Shown piece by piece: positions 25,527-34,568 of a stretch of 63,869 nt of DNA (position 1 is its first letter; each line of letters opens with the position of its first letter). The translations under genes and the position numbers were made by a program. Source of the DNA: a virus; IMG/VR virus record IMGVR_UViG_3300033153_003795, positions 1 through 63,869 of that record; one strand, given 5' to 3'. Under the pieces are notes generated by a model. The model had not been told where the DNA came from. It made no database searches and saw only the letters and a list, made by a program, of their open reading frames with translations.

Positions 25527-25751
25527 ATGAGAGATCATTGTACTTTATGGTTTGAAGGTACATGGTCTATGTGTTGTGCTAGGCACGACAAAAGATACGC
25601 TAATAAAAGACTAACGAAATACCAAGCAGATAAACTTTTGTTTAGATGTGTAAAGCGTAAATCGAATATAATTATGGCGAGCTTAATGTTTTTAGGTGTT
25701 ACAGTGCTTGGGCATTATAACTACTATAAAGCGCAAAAGGAAATAACATGA
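25527..25751 (+). CDS. Small membrane protein with PLA2-like CC..HD motif
   Basis: 74 residues. WSMCCARHDKRY (residues 13-24) matches the phospholipase A2 core CCxxHD. Residues 49-64 (IMASLMFLGVTVLGHY) form one membrane helix. It overlaps the holin gene start. In phages such small CC-HD proteins occur near lysis genes. Catalysis is not shown: the protein is far shorter than usual PLA2 (about 120 residues) and the Ca-binding loop is not evident. Confidence 0.55.
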   Translation: MRDHCTLWFEGTWSMCCARHDKRYANKRLTKYQADKLLFRCVKRKSNIIMASLMFLGVTVLGHYNYYKAQKEIT

Positions 25752-26302
25752 AGTGGGAAGATATAAGTAGCACAATAGGTAAAGTAGCTCCAATGTTGGG
25801 GACGCTTTTAGCGCCGGCAACAGGTGGAGCAAGTCTAGCAATAGGTGCTTTAGTTTCTAGTGCTTTAGGCGTAGATAATACTCCGGAAGCAGTGGAAGCA
25901 GAAATTAAAAGAAATCCAGAGGCGTTGCTTAAAATTAAAGAGCTAGAACAAAAAGAAAATGAAAGTCTTAGGAAACAAGTACTAAACTTAGCTAAACTAG
26001 ACCAGGAAAAATACCTTAAAGCTCACGATACTTACCAGGCTGAACATGAAATGGCTGATACTATAGCTAAAAGAATTATAGAAAAAAATCTTCCTTATAT
26101 CGCTATTTTAGTTATGTTAAATCTTGTTCTTATATACTATATGAAAACAGAAGTCGCTTTATTAGCTATTGCTTCTAATATTATCGGTATTACTATAGGT
26201 AACCTGTTTGCTGAAAGACAAGCTATTGTAAATTTCTTTTTTGGGTCAAGTTCATCTAGTAAAGAAAAGACCAAAATGTTGACAAAACAGTTAAAAACAT
26301 AG
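25748..26302 (+). CDS. Holin, 3-transmembrane GTA type
   Basis: 184 residues. MKWEDISSTIGKVAPMLGTL... GGASLAIGALVSSALGVDNT is the characteristic start of the GTA-holin/3TM family, followed by a charged linker (EQKENESLRKQ) and two C-terminal membrane segments (IAILVMLNLVLIYY and VALLAIASNIIGITIG). It would open the inner membrane for endolysin release. ATGA overlap with the previous gene. Confidence 0.8.
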   Translation: MKWEDISSTIGKVAPMLGTLLAPATGGASLAIGALVSSALGVDNTPEAVEAEIKRNPEALLKIKELEQKENESLRKQVLNLAKLDQEKYLKAHDTYQAEHEMADTIAKRIIEKNLPYIAILVMLNLVLIYYMKTEVALLAIASNIIGITIGNLFAERQAIVNFFFGSSSSSKEKTKMLTKQLKT

Positions 26303-26308
26303 TATAAT
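26279..26308 (+). promoter_or_regulatory. Consensus promoter TTGACA-N18-TATAAT
   Basis: TTGACA (26279-26284) and TATAAT (26303-26308) with 18 bases between, overlapping the end of the holin gene. It is the only promoter in the window with both boxes close to consensus and lies just before the HNH gene, which therefore seems to have its own promoter. Confidence 0.65.
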
Positions 26309-26332
26309 AGTACTTTAATAAATGGAGATACA

Positions 26333-27022
26333 ATGGGCAGAAAATTAATAGGTCTTAAAGCTGAGTACGAAGGTACTAAAGTAGTAACTGATTTAGGTAT
26401 GTGTAAAGGAAGAAGACGTGCAGTATTTGCGTGTAAAATCTGCGATAAAGAGTTTAACTCTAGGGTAGACGCTGTACAAAACGGTAGTACACTATCTTGT
26501 GGATGTTATAATAAAAGTAGGGAAAGAGGAACGCATAAGGCGTCAAATACTGACTTATACCACGTATGGGAAGCTATGAAACAGAGGTGTCTTAATGAAA
26601 AGCACCCAAGTTACAAATACTACGGCGGCAAAGGTGTGACTATAGTTACAGAATGGTACAAATTTGAACCGTTTCAAAAATGGGCTTTAGAAAATGGGTA
26701 CAGAAAAGGGCTTGAATTAGATAAAGACATAGCTAAGAACATGGAGTATTCACCGAATAGTTGTAAGTTTATACCGAAGATCGAAAACATGCAATCAAAA
26801 AACCAAAAGGCATGTGCAGCAAAATATGGATATAGTCATGTATACTATAGCAAACTTAGGGGTAAGTATTTTGGCAGTAAGGTTATATATGGGAGTAAAT
26901 ACAGAACACCTTTGTGTAGCACACCAAAAGAAGCTAGTACTAAACTGCAGCTAATGGTAGTTACTAGTTCAAGTTCATTAGGTTCTAAACAAAAACAAAA
27001 ACAAATCAATAAGGATAGTTAG
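26333..27022 (+). CDS. HNH/AP2-type homing endonuclease
   Basis: 229 residues. N-terminal CKICDKEF and CGC (residues 34-60) form a zinc-finger-like region. Then LYHVWEAMKQRCLNEKHPSY, the YYGGKGVTI turn, an LELDKDIA region and PNSCKFIPKIENMQSKNQ. This is the HNH/AP2 arrangement typical of phage-borne endonucleases. It separates holin from endolysin and carries its own promoter, so it is likely a mobile insert in the lysis cassette. Confidence 0.75.
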   Translation: MGRKLIGLKAEYEGTKVVTDLGMCKGRRRAVFACKICDKEFNSRVDAVQNGSTLSCGCYNKSRERGTHKASNTDLYHVWEAMKQRCLNEKHPSYKYYGGKGVTIVTEWYKFEPFQKWALENGYRKGLELDKDIAKNMEYSPNSCKFIPKIENMQSKNQKACAAKYGYSHVYYSKLRGKYFGSKVIYGSKYRTPLCSTPKEASTKLQLMVVTSSSSLGSKQKQKQINKDS

Positions 27023-27426
27023 TGATAGAAAATGATGTAATAGAGTTAGTCACAAAACATGATAAGCACATAGATAGTATGGCACAGTCGATAGAACACT
27101 TAGCGGGAGCTGTTGGTACTACTAATAAGAAACTAGAAGACGTTATCGAGGTGATGGGTAAACAAAACGTATTAATGGAAAAGTTCGCCAATTTAGAAGA
27201 TAACTTAAAAGAATCCTTTGGAAGAGTTCACGAGAAAATTGAGAAAATTGAGATTGTGCATTCTGGTGATGGCTGTTCAGCTTTAAAGTTAAGTAATAAA
27301 GATATTAAGTCTTTAGAAAAAAGAGTAACAAAACAAGAAAATAATACTACTTGGATAGTAAGACTGTTTGTTGGTTTTATAGTCTTAGGTTTACTAGGTT
27401 CAGGCATAACCTTTGGGATAGGATGA
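27022..27426 (+). CDS. XhlA-like lysis accessory protein with C-terminal membrane helix
   Basis: 134 residues from GTG 27022 (overlaps the HNH stop). Residues 1-110 are a coiled coil (HDKHIDSMAQSIEHLAGAVG), and residues 111-133 (VRLFVGFIVLGLLGSGITFG) are one membrane segment. This is the pattern of haemolysin XhlA/holin-partner proteins. It sits between holin and endolysin. Confidence 0.6.
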   Translation: MIENDVIELVTKHDKHIDSMAQSIEHLAGAVGTTNKKLEDVIEVMGKQNVLMEKFANLEDNLKESFGRVHEKIEKIEIVHSGDGCSALKLSNKDIKSLEKRVTKQENNTTWIVRLFVGFIVLGLLGSGITFGIG

Positions 27427-27429
27427 TAA

Positions 27430-27858
27430 ATGGTAAGTAAACACTTTAAACTGTATGAAGTATTCCCGAGAGGTTTATACAATTTACTAGTAAATATAGT
27501 ACCTGCAGAAGTGATGTGGAGGATGGTTAATCCTAAGCTAGTAGCTACTATAGACAAATTAAAAGAGAAGTTTCCGGACGGTTCTATGACCATAAATAGT
27601 TATAAGTGGAATGGCAATAGAGAGTGGAGTGGACTAAGAACTAAAGAGTCTAAATGGTATAGTCCTACTAGTAAACATTCTAGCTTTGACGCTATTGACG
27701 CCGTGTTTAGTGCATATAGTATAGACGAAGTTAGGAACTACATCTTAGAGAATCCAGAGGAGTTTCCAGAGATAGGCGCGATTGAAATAGGCGTATCATG
27801 GTTACACGCGGATGTGCGTGATAGAAGAGATGGACAAATAGCAACATTTACTGCTTAA
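27430..27858 (+). CDS. M15-family peptidase, probable endolysin
   Basis: 142 residues from ATG 27430. SKHSSFDAID (residues 81-90) matches the M15 SxHxxxxxxD zinc motif (H83, D90), and WLHADVR (124-130) gives the third ligand, H126. The SYKWNGNREWSGLR segment corresponds to the substrate-side strand. M15_3 proteins cut peptide bonds in peptidoglycan. No signal peptide, so it should need the holin at 25748. Confidence 0.78.
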   Translation: MVSKHFKLYEVFPRGLYNLLVNIVPAEVMWRMVNPKLVATIDKLKEKFPDGSMTINSYKWNGNREWSGLRTKESKWYSPTSKHSSFDAIDAVFSAYSIDEVRNYILENPEEFPEIGAIEIGVSWLHADVRDRRDGQIATFTA

Positions 27859-27881
27859 GGTAGTCTTAACAGACAGTGTAG

Positions 27882-27887
27882 TATAAT
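27882..27887 (+). promoter_or_regulatory. Candidate late promoter before the portal gene
   Basis: GTAGTATAATATGG: TATAAT 26 bases before ATG 27913. No clear -35 box. Same box as in other late intergenic regions. Confidence 0.45.
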
Positions 27888-27912
27888 ATGGCAATTAAAA
27901 TAAGGTTTATAC

Positions 27913-29871
27913 ATGGTAAACAAACAAAAATTACTACAAGCTTTCAAAGCCGACATGAAAAACGCAGAAACAATGCAAAAAGATTGGAAGGCTAAAAGAG
28001 ATGAATGGCTAAATGAATCTTACGGAAATCCTTACGGCAATGAAGTTGATGGTAAGTCTAAGATTGTTAGTAAGGACATTAAAAAGCAATTAGAGTGGTT
28101 AATCCCTAGTGCTACTGATCCATTCCTTAGTACAGCTGATGTGATCAAATGTAATCCTGTTACTTACGAAGACGTACATAGTGCTAAACAAAATGAGTTA
28201 TTACTTAATACTCAGTTCTGTAGAAAATTCCCTAGATACAATTTTATAAATAAAGGTGTAAGAGTCTTAGCTACAGAAGGTACAGTAGTTATTGAGACTG
28301 GTTGGGAATACGAAGATAAAGAAATAGAAGAAGAAGTAGAAGTTATTGCTATTGACGAAAATGGTATGGAGTACGTTTCTATTGAAACACAGACTATTAC
28401 AAAAGTTATAAAAAACCAGCCTACTGCTACTGTATGTAGAAATGAAGACATATTTATTGATCCTACTTGTATGGACGATATAGATAAATGCCAATTTGTT
28501 ATACATAGGTATGAAACAGATTTAAGTACACTTAGAGCTGATGGTAGGTATAAGAACCTAAAGACTGTAGCAAAACAGGAAATATCAGAAGATCCTGACT
28601 TTGAGTCCGAAGATGTAACAGAGTTTAGATTTGAAGATGCTGCTAGAAAGAAGATTATTATACATGAGTATTGGGGTAACTATGATATTGATGAGGATGG
28701 TCAAGTAGAACAAGTGGTATGTTCGTGGGTAGGTAATGTAATAGTAAGACTAGAAACTAACCCTTATCCAGATGGTAAACCACCATTCATTATTGTACCA
28801 TTCAACTCTATACCATTTCAATTATTTGGTGAAGCTCTTGCTGAGAATATCGGTGATAACCAGAAAGTTAAAACAGCTATTACTAGAGGTATTATAGATA
28901 ATATGGCCCGTAGTAATAATGGGCAACTAGGTATTAGACGTGGTGCTTTAAATGGTGATAATAGAAAGAAATTCTTAGCAGGTAAAAACTTCGAGTTTAA
29001 TAATACTGCGTCAGACTTTTGGCAAGGTAACTATAACCAAATACCAGGTAGTGTATTCGATATGTTATCGTTACAGAACAGTGAAATAGAAAGTCAAACT
29101 GGTGTTAAGAGTTTTAGTGGGGGCATAACAGGTAATTCATTAGGTAATACTGCTACAGCAGCTAGAGGAGTTATGGACGCCACTGCTATGAGAAGACTAC
29201 ACCTAGTTAGAAACTTATCAGAGAACTTGATGAAACCTTTAATGAGAAAATGGATGTCTTATAACGCTGAGTTCTTAGAAGAAGAAGAGATTGTTCGTAT
29301 TACTAATGACAACTACGTACCTATTAGAAAAGACGACTTAGATGGTAGAATAGATATTGAAATTAGTATATCGACGTTCGAGGATAACTCAGCCAAAGCT
29401 GAACAACTATCGTTTATGTTACAGACTTTAGGTAATACACTAGACCCAGAAATCACTAAGATACTATTAAGTGACATAGCTAGACTACAAAGAATGCCTG
29501 AGATTGAGAAGAAGATACAAGAGTATGAGCCACAGCCAGATCCTATGCAAGAACAAATCAAACAGTTGGAGTTAATAAAACTTCAAAAAGAGATTGAAAA
29601 AATGGATGCTGATATAGCAGATAAGTACGCTAGAGCAGGTGAGAATGAAGTTGACAGAGTTCTTAAAGAACAGAAAGCTATAGTAGAAGCAGCTAAGGCT
29701 AGAAAGCTACACAGTGACGCTGATAAAATAGATTTAGACTTTGTTCGTTCTGATGAGCAAGTTAACCATAAAGAAAAAATGGAGATGGAAGACTTTAAAC
29801 GTATAACTAATCTAGAACAAATGATGGTACAAGCTAGGCAAGGCGATAAAGCTATAGGTGTGAGACAATGA
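27913..29871 (+). CDS. Portal protein
   Basis: 652 residues. N-terminal VSKDIKKQLEWLIPSATDPF, then mixed folds and FGEALAENIGDNQKVKTAITRGIIDNMARSNN (about 312-342), and NTATAARGVMDATAMRRLHL (about 417-436), all typical of podovirus portals of the N4/P22 type. The C-terminal part (from about 535) is a long charged coiled coil. Forms the ring at the capsid vertex through which DNA and ejection proteins pass. Next to the scaffold and MCP genes. Confidence 0.82.
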   Translation: MVNKQKLLQAFKADMKNAETMQKDWKAKRDEWLNESYGNPYGNEVDGKSKIVSKDIKKQLEWLIPSATDPFLSTADVIKCNPVTYEDVHSAKQNELLLNTQFCRKFPRYNFINKGVRVLATEGTVVIETGWEYEDKEIEEEVEVIAIDENGMEYVSIETQTITKVIKNQPTATVCRNEDIFIDPTCMDDIDKCQFVIHRYETDLSTLRADGRYKNLKTVAKQEISEDPDFESEDVTEFRFEDAARKKIIIHEYWGNYDIDEDGQVEQVVCSWVGNVIVRLETNPYPDGKPPFIIVPFNSIPFQLFGEALAENIGDNQKVKTAITRGIIDNMARSNNGQLGIRRGALNGDNRKKFLAGKNFEFNNTASDFWQGNYNQIPGSVFDMLSLQNSEIESQTGVKSFSGGITGNSLGNTATAARGVMDATAMRRLHLVRNLSENLMKPLMRKWMSYNAEFLEEEEIVRITNDNYVPIRKDDLDGRIDIEISISTFEDNSAKAEQLSFMLQTLGNTLDPEITKILLSDIARLQRMPEIEKKIQEYEPQPDPMQEQIKQLELIKLQKEIEKMDADIADKYARAGENEVDRVLKEQKAIVEAAKARKLHSDADKIDLDFVRSDEQVNHKEKMEMEDFKRITNLEQMMVQARQGDKAIGVRQ

Positions 29872-30746
29872 AACAATGGTTAATATATAAGCATACTAGT
29901 ACTAAGTCTGGTAAATCTTATATAGGGATGACATGTGTTGGAGTAAAAAGAAGATGGGTGCAACACACTAGTGAGGCTAGAGGTGGCTCAAATAAACATT
30001 TTCATAGGGCAATAAAACTCTACGGCGAAGAAGAATGGGAGCATACAGTACTTGTAGACAATATAAGCGCCTTAGAAGAAGCACAAGCGTTAGAAAGGTT
30101 TTATATTGAAGAACAAGACACTCTCAGAAATGGGTATAACTTAACAGAGGGTGGAGAATGTAGGACAACTGAAGGTCCTGTAAAGTACAAAAGTGTATAT
30201 AAATGGGTACATACTGACTATGGACTAGAAGAATGTACGGCATGGGACTTAGCTAAGAAGTACAACTTACATCTCACTCAACTTACTAAAATAGTACAAG
30301 ACGACAAGGCAGCGAAAGTTTGTCAAGGTTGGCAGTTGTATGTAGAAGGTTCAGAAGTTGTCGCCGAATACTCAGAAACTCCTATTACAATATACCATAA
30401 AGACGGACGAGAAGATTATGTGACTCCGTCAGAGATGGTTACTAGGTACAACATACCACGACCACAAATACTAAAACTGTTTAGAGGTCATAGTAAAAAG
30501 GTTCATGGGTGGAGTACGGTAAAGCACATAGTAAATTATAAATCCTATAAGCAAGTGTACGAGTACGATACGGACTACACACTACTAAACACTTATGAAA
30601 GCTCGTTTGATTGCGCTAGATGTTTAGGAGTTAAAGAGAAGCGGGTAAGCGGCTGGCTTGCACCAAATAAAAATAGGACTGAGTACGTATATGAAAACAG
30701 AGTATACTCGTATGTATTAATCGAAAAGGAAATTACATGTCAATAA
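29868..30746 (+). CDS. GIY-YIG homing endonuclease after the portal
   Basis: 292 residues; ATGA overlaps the portal stop. GIY-YIG core WLIYKHTSTKSGKSYIGMT (residues 4-22), then RRWVQHTSEARGG and a NGYNLTEGGE-type end of the nuclease near residue 90. Three NUMOD-like repeats follow (YKWVHTDYG, IYHKDGREDYVTPSEM, VYEYDTDYTLLNTY). Likely free-standing mobile gene. Confidence 0.78.
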   Translation: MKQWLIYKHTSTKSGKSYIGMTCVGVKRRWVQHTSEARGGSNKHFHRAIKLYGEEEWEHTVLVDNISALEEAQALERFYIEEQDTLRNGYNLTEGGECRTTEGPVKYKSVYKWVHTDYGLEECTAWDLAKKYNLHLTQLTKIVQDDKAAKVCQGWQLYVEGSEVVAEYSETPITIYHKDGREDYVTPSEMVTRYNIPRPQILKLFRGHSKKVHGWSTVKHIVNYKSYKQVYEYDTDYTLLNTYESSFDCARCLGVKEKRVSGWLAPNKNRTEYVYENRVYSYVLIEKEITCQ

Positions 30747-31051
30747 TTGAACAAGCAAACCAGAGAGCAGTAGAAAAACAGAAAGCGCAGGCTTATGACA
30801 ATATGCAAAGAGCTTCTTATGAAGAAGGACTAGCTAGGGATGCGTATAGCCAAGGTGCAGTGGATAAGACAGCAGAGCTAGACGCATTGATGAATACTTA
30901 TATACCACAAATGTATGATCCTAGAGAGTTTAATATTGGAGATAGACCGACTCCCCCTATGGAGGCTATAGACTACGCGATAGCTAGTGATAACCCGATA
31001 CTACCTAGTCCTGGTACAGGCGAAGCTGGATTAGCAAGTAGGAGCAGATAA
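30737..31051 (+). CDS. Small virion-region protein
   Basis: 104 residues starting MSIIEQANQRAVEKQKAQAY: helical and Gln/Ala-rich, then Pro-rich. In N4-like phages, small proteins of this kind lie between portal and scaffold. Starts within the endonuclease gene end. Function unknown. Confidence 0.5.
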   Translation: MSIIEQANQRAVEKQKAQAYDNMQRASYEEGLARDAYSQGAVDKTAELDALMNTYIPQMYDPREFNIGDRPTPPMEAIDYAIASDNPILPSPGTGEAGLASRSR

Positions 31052-31275
31052 TGGACGAATTAGGACTAGCTCAAGCAGGCATAGGGCAACAAACAGAGCC
31101 GATGAGAGATATAAACCAAATAGTAGCAATGCTACTGCAAGGCGTAAGTCCTGACCAATTAATTGCTCAAGGACTACCTCAAGAATTGGTAATGGAAGCT
31201 ATGCGTATTGTACAACAGCAAACTACTGAAGTGCCGGCAGAACAAGCTGGACTAGCTGGAATGGTAACGCAATAA
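31051..31275 (+). CDS. Small protein with LLQGVSPDQLIAQGLPQEL motif
   Basis: 74 residues. The VAMLLQGVSPDQLIAQGLPQ stretch recurs in small structural proteins beside portals of many phages; the name is not established. TAATGG overlap with the previous gene. Probably packaged or chaperone-like. Confidence 0.5.
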   Translation: MDELGLAQAGIGQQTEPMRDINQIVAMLLQGVSPDQLIAQGLPQELVMEAMRIVQQQTTEVPAEQAGLAGMVTQ

Positions 31276-31433
31276 TGTCAAGAGAGACTATACTACCGCC
31301 AGAAGAAGTAGTTGTAGATAAACCTGGTACTAAGACTACTGTAAGTACTAGTCATGGTATGTACGGTAGTGGTGAAGGTAATACTAATAAACATCATTAT
31401 GCAGGTATTCATACTCCAAAAGGTAAGAAGTAG
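31275..31433 (+). CDS. 52-residue basic protein in the portal-scaffold gap
   Basis: ATG 31275 overlaps the previous TAA. Product starts MSRETILPPEEVVVDKPGTK and ends GIHTPKGKK; Gly/Thr/His-rich middle. Tight packing and good length for the gap support it as a real gene. Function unknown. Confidence 0.5.
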   Translation: MSRETILPPEEVVVDKPGTKTTVSTSHGMYGSGEGNTNKHHYAGIHTPKGKK

Positions 31434-31558
31434 CGTAAATAAGGGCTAATAAGGATTTCTTAAGAATTACTTTAGTATAATACGAGTATAGATAAGAGTG
31501 GACCAAAGCTGATGTCTTAAAAAGCCGTAACAAATCAACAATATGAAGGAACTCAAAG
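31434..31558 (+). promoter_or_regulatory. Intergenic region with TATAAT promoter and palindrome
   Basis: TTTAGTATAATACG places TATAAT at 31476-31481, upstream of the scaffold-capsid operon. The palindrome TTCTTAAGAA (31457-31466) lies 9 bases before it and could be an operator half-site pair. No ORF in this gap. Confidence 0.45.
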
Positions 31559-31891
31559 ATGAGCACACCTAAAGACATAACTGATTTTTCAGTAAACACA
31601 GATATAGAAGCAGAAGCGAATATAGAAAACCAGTATTGGGTTACTATGCGAGATGCACTAGAGAGATTGGAAAGTAACAAAGATTTCCAAAAAGTTGTAC
31701 TTGATGGGTACTTTAAAGATTTTGCTATTAACCAAACTAGTTTACTAGCTATGGACTATATCAGAAGAGAAGGTACAAGACCAGAAGTAATGGAAAGACT
31801 TGTTGCTATCTCTAATTTACAAGACTTTTTTATGACAATTAGCCAACTAGGCTCTACTGCTGAAGACGATGAAGCAGAAGACGAAGGATAA
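31559..31891 (+). CDS. Small acidic protein before the scaffold
   Basis: 110 residues, acidic tail (AEDDEAEDEG), with a helical core (NQYWVTMRDALERLESNKDF-like). N4-like phages carry such a gene here. It may be a minor scaffold or capsid completion factor; not certain. Confidence 0.55.
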   Translation: MSTPKDITDFSVNTDIEAEANIENQYWVTMRDALERLESNKDFQKVVLDGYFKDFAINQTSLLAMDYIRREGTRPEVMERLVAISNLQDFFMTISQLGSTAEDDEAEDEG

Positions 31892-31894
31892 CAG

Positions 31895-33127
31895 ATGGCT
31901 GATGATATAACTAGAGAAGAAGAAGCTCTACACAATATGTCAGATGAAGACCTTGAGGCTGCTTATTTAGCGGCTAAAGAGGAAGATTATTCTGATGAAG
32001 AGGATGCTGACGATGGTACAATCGAGGCAGAGCCGGAAGAAGCGGAGGATTCAGAGATTGTCGAAGACGATGCTGATGAAACTGAAGATATCGAAGAAGA
32101 TGAGATTAGTGAAGACTTGGAACAACCTGGAGAGGATTCCGATGATGATACTAGTTCAGATGAAGAAGATGAGGATGAGTCTGATGAAGATTCTGAGGAT
32201 GAAGATGGGGAACCTGACGAGGAACTTGACGCAGACGAAGAAAAACCTGAAGAAGACAAAGACGAGTTAGAAGCAGAAGAACAGCCAATACAGAAACAAA
32301 AGTTTAAAGCCAATGGGCGTGAGTACGAGTTTACAGACGATGAAATGAGAACACAGTTCCCTAAAATCTTCGGACAAGCTATGGACTACACTAGAAAGAT
32401 GCAAGCAATAAAGCCTCATAGAAAAACTATAGATGCAATAGAGCAAGCTAAACTTTCCCATGATGACGTTAACTTGATGATAGACGTGTTGAAGGGCGAC
32501 AAAGATGCTATTTCAGAAGTAATGAAACGAACAGGCGTAGATGCAATCGATTTAGAAACGGAAGATAGTAATTATGTAGCTAAGGATTATGGTCGGGACG
32601 ATACAGCTCTTGCGATCAAAGATGTGATAGACGATATTAGTGCTGATAAAGAATACGGTACTACTGAAAACATATTAAGCAAACAGTGGGATGATAAGTC
32701 ATGGGACAGAGTTTCTAAAGACCCAGAACTTATTAGATTACTACATGTTGATGTAAAAAGTGGTATGTATGATAAAGTACAACCGATAGCAGAGAAGTTG
32801 AAAGTATATGGCAGAGGCGCCAAAAGTGACCTCGAATACTACGAAGAAGCTGCCGGTGTCTATTTTCAAGAAGAAGCGCAAGAGAAAGCTAGACTCGATG
32901 CAGTAGAAACCGCTAAAGTAGAAGCGGAAACTAAAGCAGCCGATAAGGATCGATTGGAACAAGTGCGCAAAAAGCAGGAAAAACAGGTAACTGTAAAGAA
33001 GACTGCGAAAGGGCGTAAAGCCGCTGCACCTTCGAAGAAGGCTGCAGGGACAAAAACAAATACTGATTTCTTAGATGACTCTGATGAGGCGTTTGAAGAT
33101 TGGTATAAGAAGCTACAGGATGCGTAA
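31895..33127 (+). CDS. Scaffolding protein
   Basis: 410 residues. Residues about 1-135 are an extreme Asp/Glu tract (EDEDESDEDSEDEDG), followed by a helical region and a Lys-rich end (KKTAKGRKAAAPSKKAAG). This strongly acidic, helical composition with a basic C-terminus and position directly before the major capsid gene is characteristic of phage scaffolds, which organise capsid assembly and then leave. Confidence 0.72.
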   Translation: MADDITREEEALHNMSDEDLEAAYLAAKEEDYSDEEDADDGTIEAEPEEAEDSEIVEDDADETEDIEEDEISEDLEQPGEDSDDDTSSDEEDEDESDEDSEDEDGEPDEELDADEEKPEEDKDELEAEEQPIQKQKFKANGREYEFTDDEMRTQFPKIFGQAMDYTRKMQAIKPHRKTIDAIEQAKLSHDDVNLMIDVLKGDKDAISEVMKRTGVDAIDLETEDSNYVAKDYGRDDTALAIKDVIDDISADKEYGTTENILSKQWDDKSWDRVSKDPELIRLLHVDVKSGMYDKVQPIAEKLKVYGRGAKSDLEYYEEAAGVYFQEEAQEKARLDAVETAKVEAETKAADKDRLEQVRKKQEKQVTVKKTAKGRKAAAPSKKAAGTKTNTDFLDDSDEAFEDWYKKLQDA

Positions 33128-33167
33128 TAGCTCTGTAGCGTAAGTTGTTAAAAAAGGAAATATAGTT

Positions 33168-34505
33168 ATGGCAACAAATGTTTATGGTAATGGTTCGAAT
33201 AGTACTGCTGGTGCTAACACGATTGTACATTTTTATGATAGAGCGGGTATTAAAGCTGCGAATAGAATGAATGTATACGGTCAGTTTGCAGATAGTAAGA
33301 CTATGCCAAGAAAAATGGGTAAAACGTTTAAGATCTCTAAGTTCTTACACATGTATGACAGAGCGTTAAACGATGGTGAGTTTAGTTCAAAAGGTTATTT
33401 AACAGCTAGATCAGCTGCTGATGTATCTGCTGCTCTTACAGCTGCAACACTTTCAGAAGGTGCTGGTGCGGTTAATAAGAAAAGTATCTCTAAAGTTACA
33501 GTAGAAGCAACTCTTGCTCGTTATGGTGAGATGATTGATTATACTGATGAAGTAGAGTTATTCTCTGAAGATACTATTCAAACTAGATATCGTGAAGAGC
33601 TAGGTGAGTTAGCTAACTCTCGTTCAGAAGATTTAGTACAGTTAGATATGTTAGGTACTGGTACAGTAACATATTCTGGTGCAGCTGCTTCAATGAAGGG
33701 TATTACAACTAAAGCTTCTTATGATTTAATCAGAAAAGCTGAGAGAAAACTAGTACGTAACCGTGCTAAGAAAAACACTTCTCTAGTAACTGGTTCAACT
33801 AAGATTGATACTAAGACTATAGCTAAATCGTTTTATGCTGTAGTAGGTGCGGATGTTAAATCTGACTTAGAGAACTTGACTCGTGGTTCTACATATGAGA
33901 CTGAGTATGTATATGTTCCATCTCACAAATACGGAGCTGCTGCGAGTTTAGCAGAAGGCGAAGTTGGTAGAATGCACGAAACTACGTTCATTGAAGCAGA
34001 AGGTGCGGTAGTTTATCGTGGTACTGGTGCTGGTGTAATTAGTTCAGCTCAAGAAGCGGCAGCAACAACTATCGTAACTACAGCGGCTGAAAATACTGCT
34101 AGTGCTCAAGCGACTACTTATGCTACAGGTGCTGATAATTCAGCGGATAGATTCAATGAAATCTTAGCAGCTCGTGGTTCTGTTGTATACGTTGATGCGT
34201 CTGATTCTAGTAACATTAAAGACACAGCGACAATCGGTGATACTGATATCGGTGGTGCGGCAGCGGATGTACTGATTAACAGTTACTTCGATGTATTCCC
34301 TATTCTTTACCCAACTCAAGGTTCGTTCGCGACTGTTGGTCTAAAAGGTATGGGTAAAATCAAGTTTAACTCTAAGTCTCCAGCGCAAGTTGAGAATAGT
34401 AATCCTTATGGAACTACTGGTTTCTTCAGTTACAACTTCTTCTATGCAGGGTTAATTCTTGAAGAAGAAAAACTAGTTAAAGTACTAGTAGCGGCGTCTG
34501 AGTAA
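33168..34505 (+). CDS. Major capsid protein, N4-gp56-like family
   Basis: 445 residues. Hallmarks of the N4-gp56-type capsid: HFYDRAGIKAANRMNVYGQF near residue 24, PRKMGKTFKISKF near 48, ARYGEMIDYTDEVELFSED near 120, and the C-terminal FFSYNFFYAGLILEEEKLVKV. An Ala/Thr-rich insertion at about 295-330 may be a surface loop. Packs as the capsid lattice with the scaffold at 31895. The hairpin at 34517-34534 ends or stabilises this highly expressed transcript. Confidence 0.85.
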   Translation: MATNVYGNGSNSTAGANTIVHFYDRAGIKAANRMNVYGQFADSKTMPRKMGKTFKISKFLHMYDRALNDGEFSSKGYLTARSAADVSAALTAATLSEGAGAVNKKSISKVTVEATLARYGEMIDYTDEVELFSEDTIQTRYREELGELANSRSEDLVQLDMLGTGTVTYSGAAASMKGITTKASYDLIRKAERKLVRNRAKKNTSLVTGSTKIDTKTIAKSFYAVVGADVKSDLENLTRGSTYETEYVYVPSHKYGAAASLAEGEVGRMHETTFIEAEGAVVYRGTGAGVISSAQEAAATTIVTTAAENTASAQATTYATGADNSADRFNEILAARGSVVYVDASDSSNIKDTATIGDTDIGGAAADVLINSYFDVFPILYPTQGSFATVGLKGMGKIKFNSKSPAQVENSNPYGTTGFFSYNFFYAGLILEEEKLVKVLVAASE

Positions 34506-34516
34506 TCAGATTAATA

Positions 34517-34534
34517 GAGAGGGGTGACCCTCTC
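34517..34534 (+). terminator. Hairpin with GTGA loop after the capsid gene
   Basis: GAGAGGG-GTGA-CCCTCTC: 7-bp GC-rich stem with GNRA-type loop, 12 bases after the capsid stop. No T run follows, so it may act as a partial terminator or an mRNA-stability element. Placement after an abundant-protein gene supports this. Confidence 0.65.
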
Positions 34535-34568
34535 ATACAACTAAAAAACCAATAAAGGAATTAGTAAA

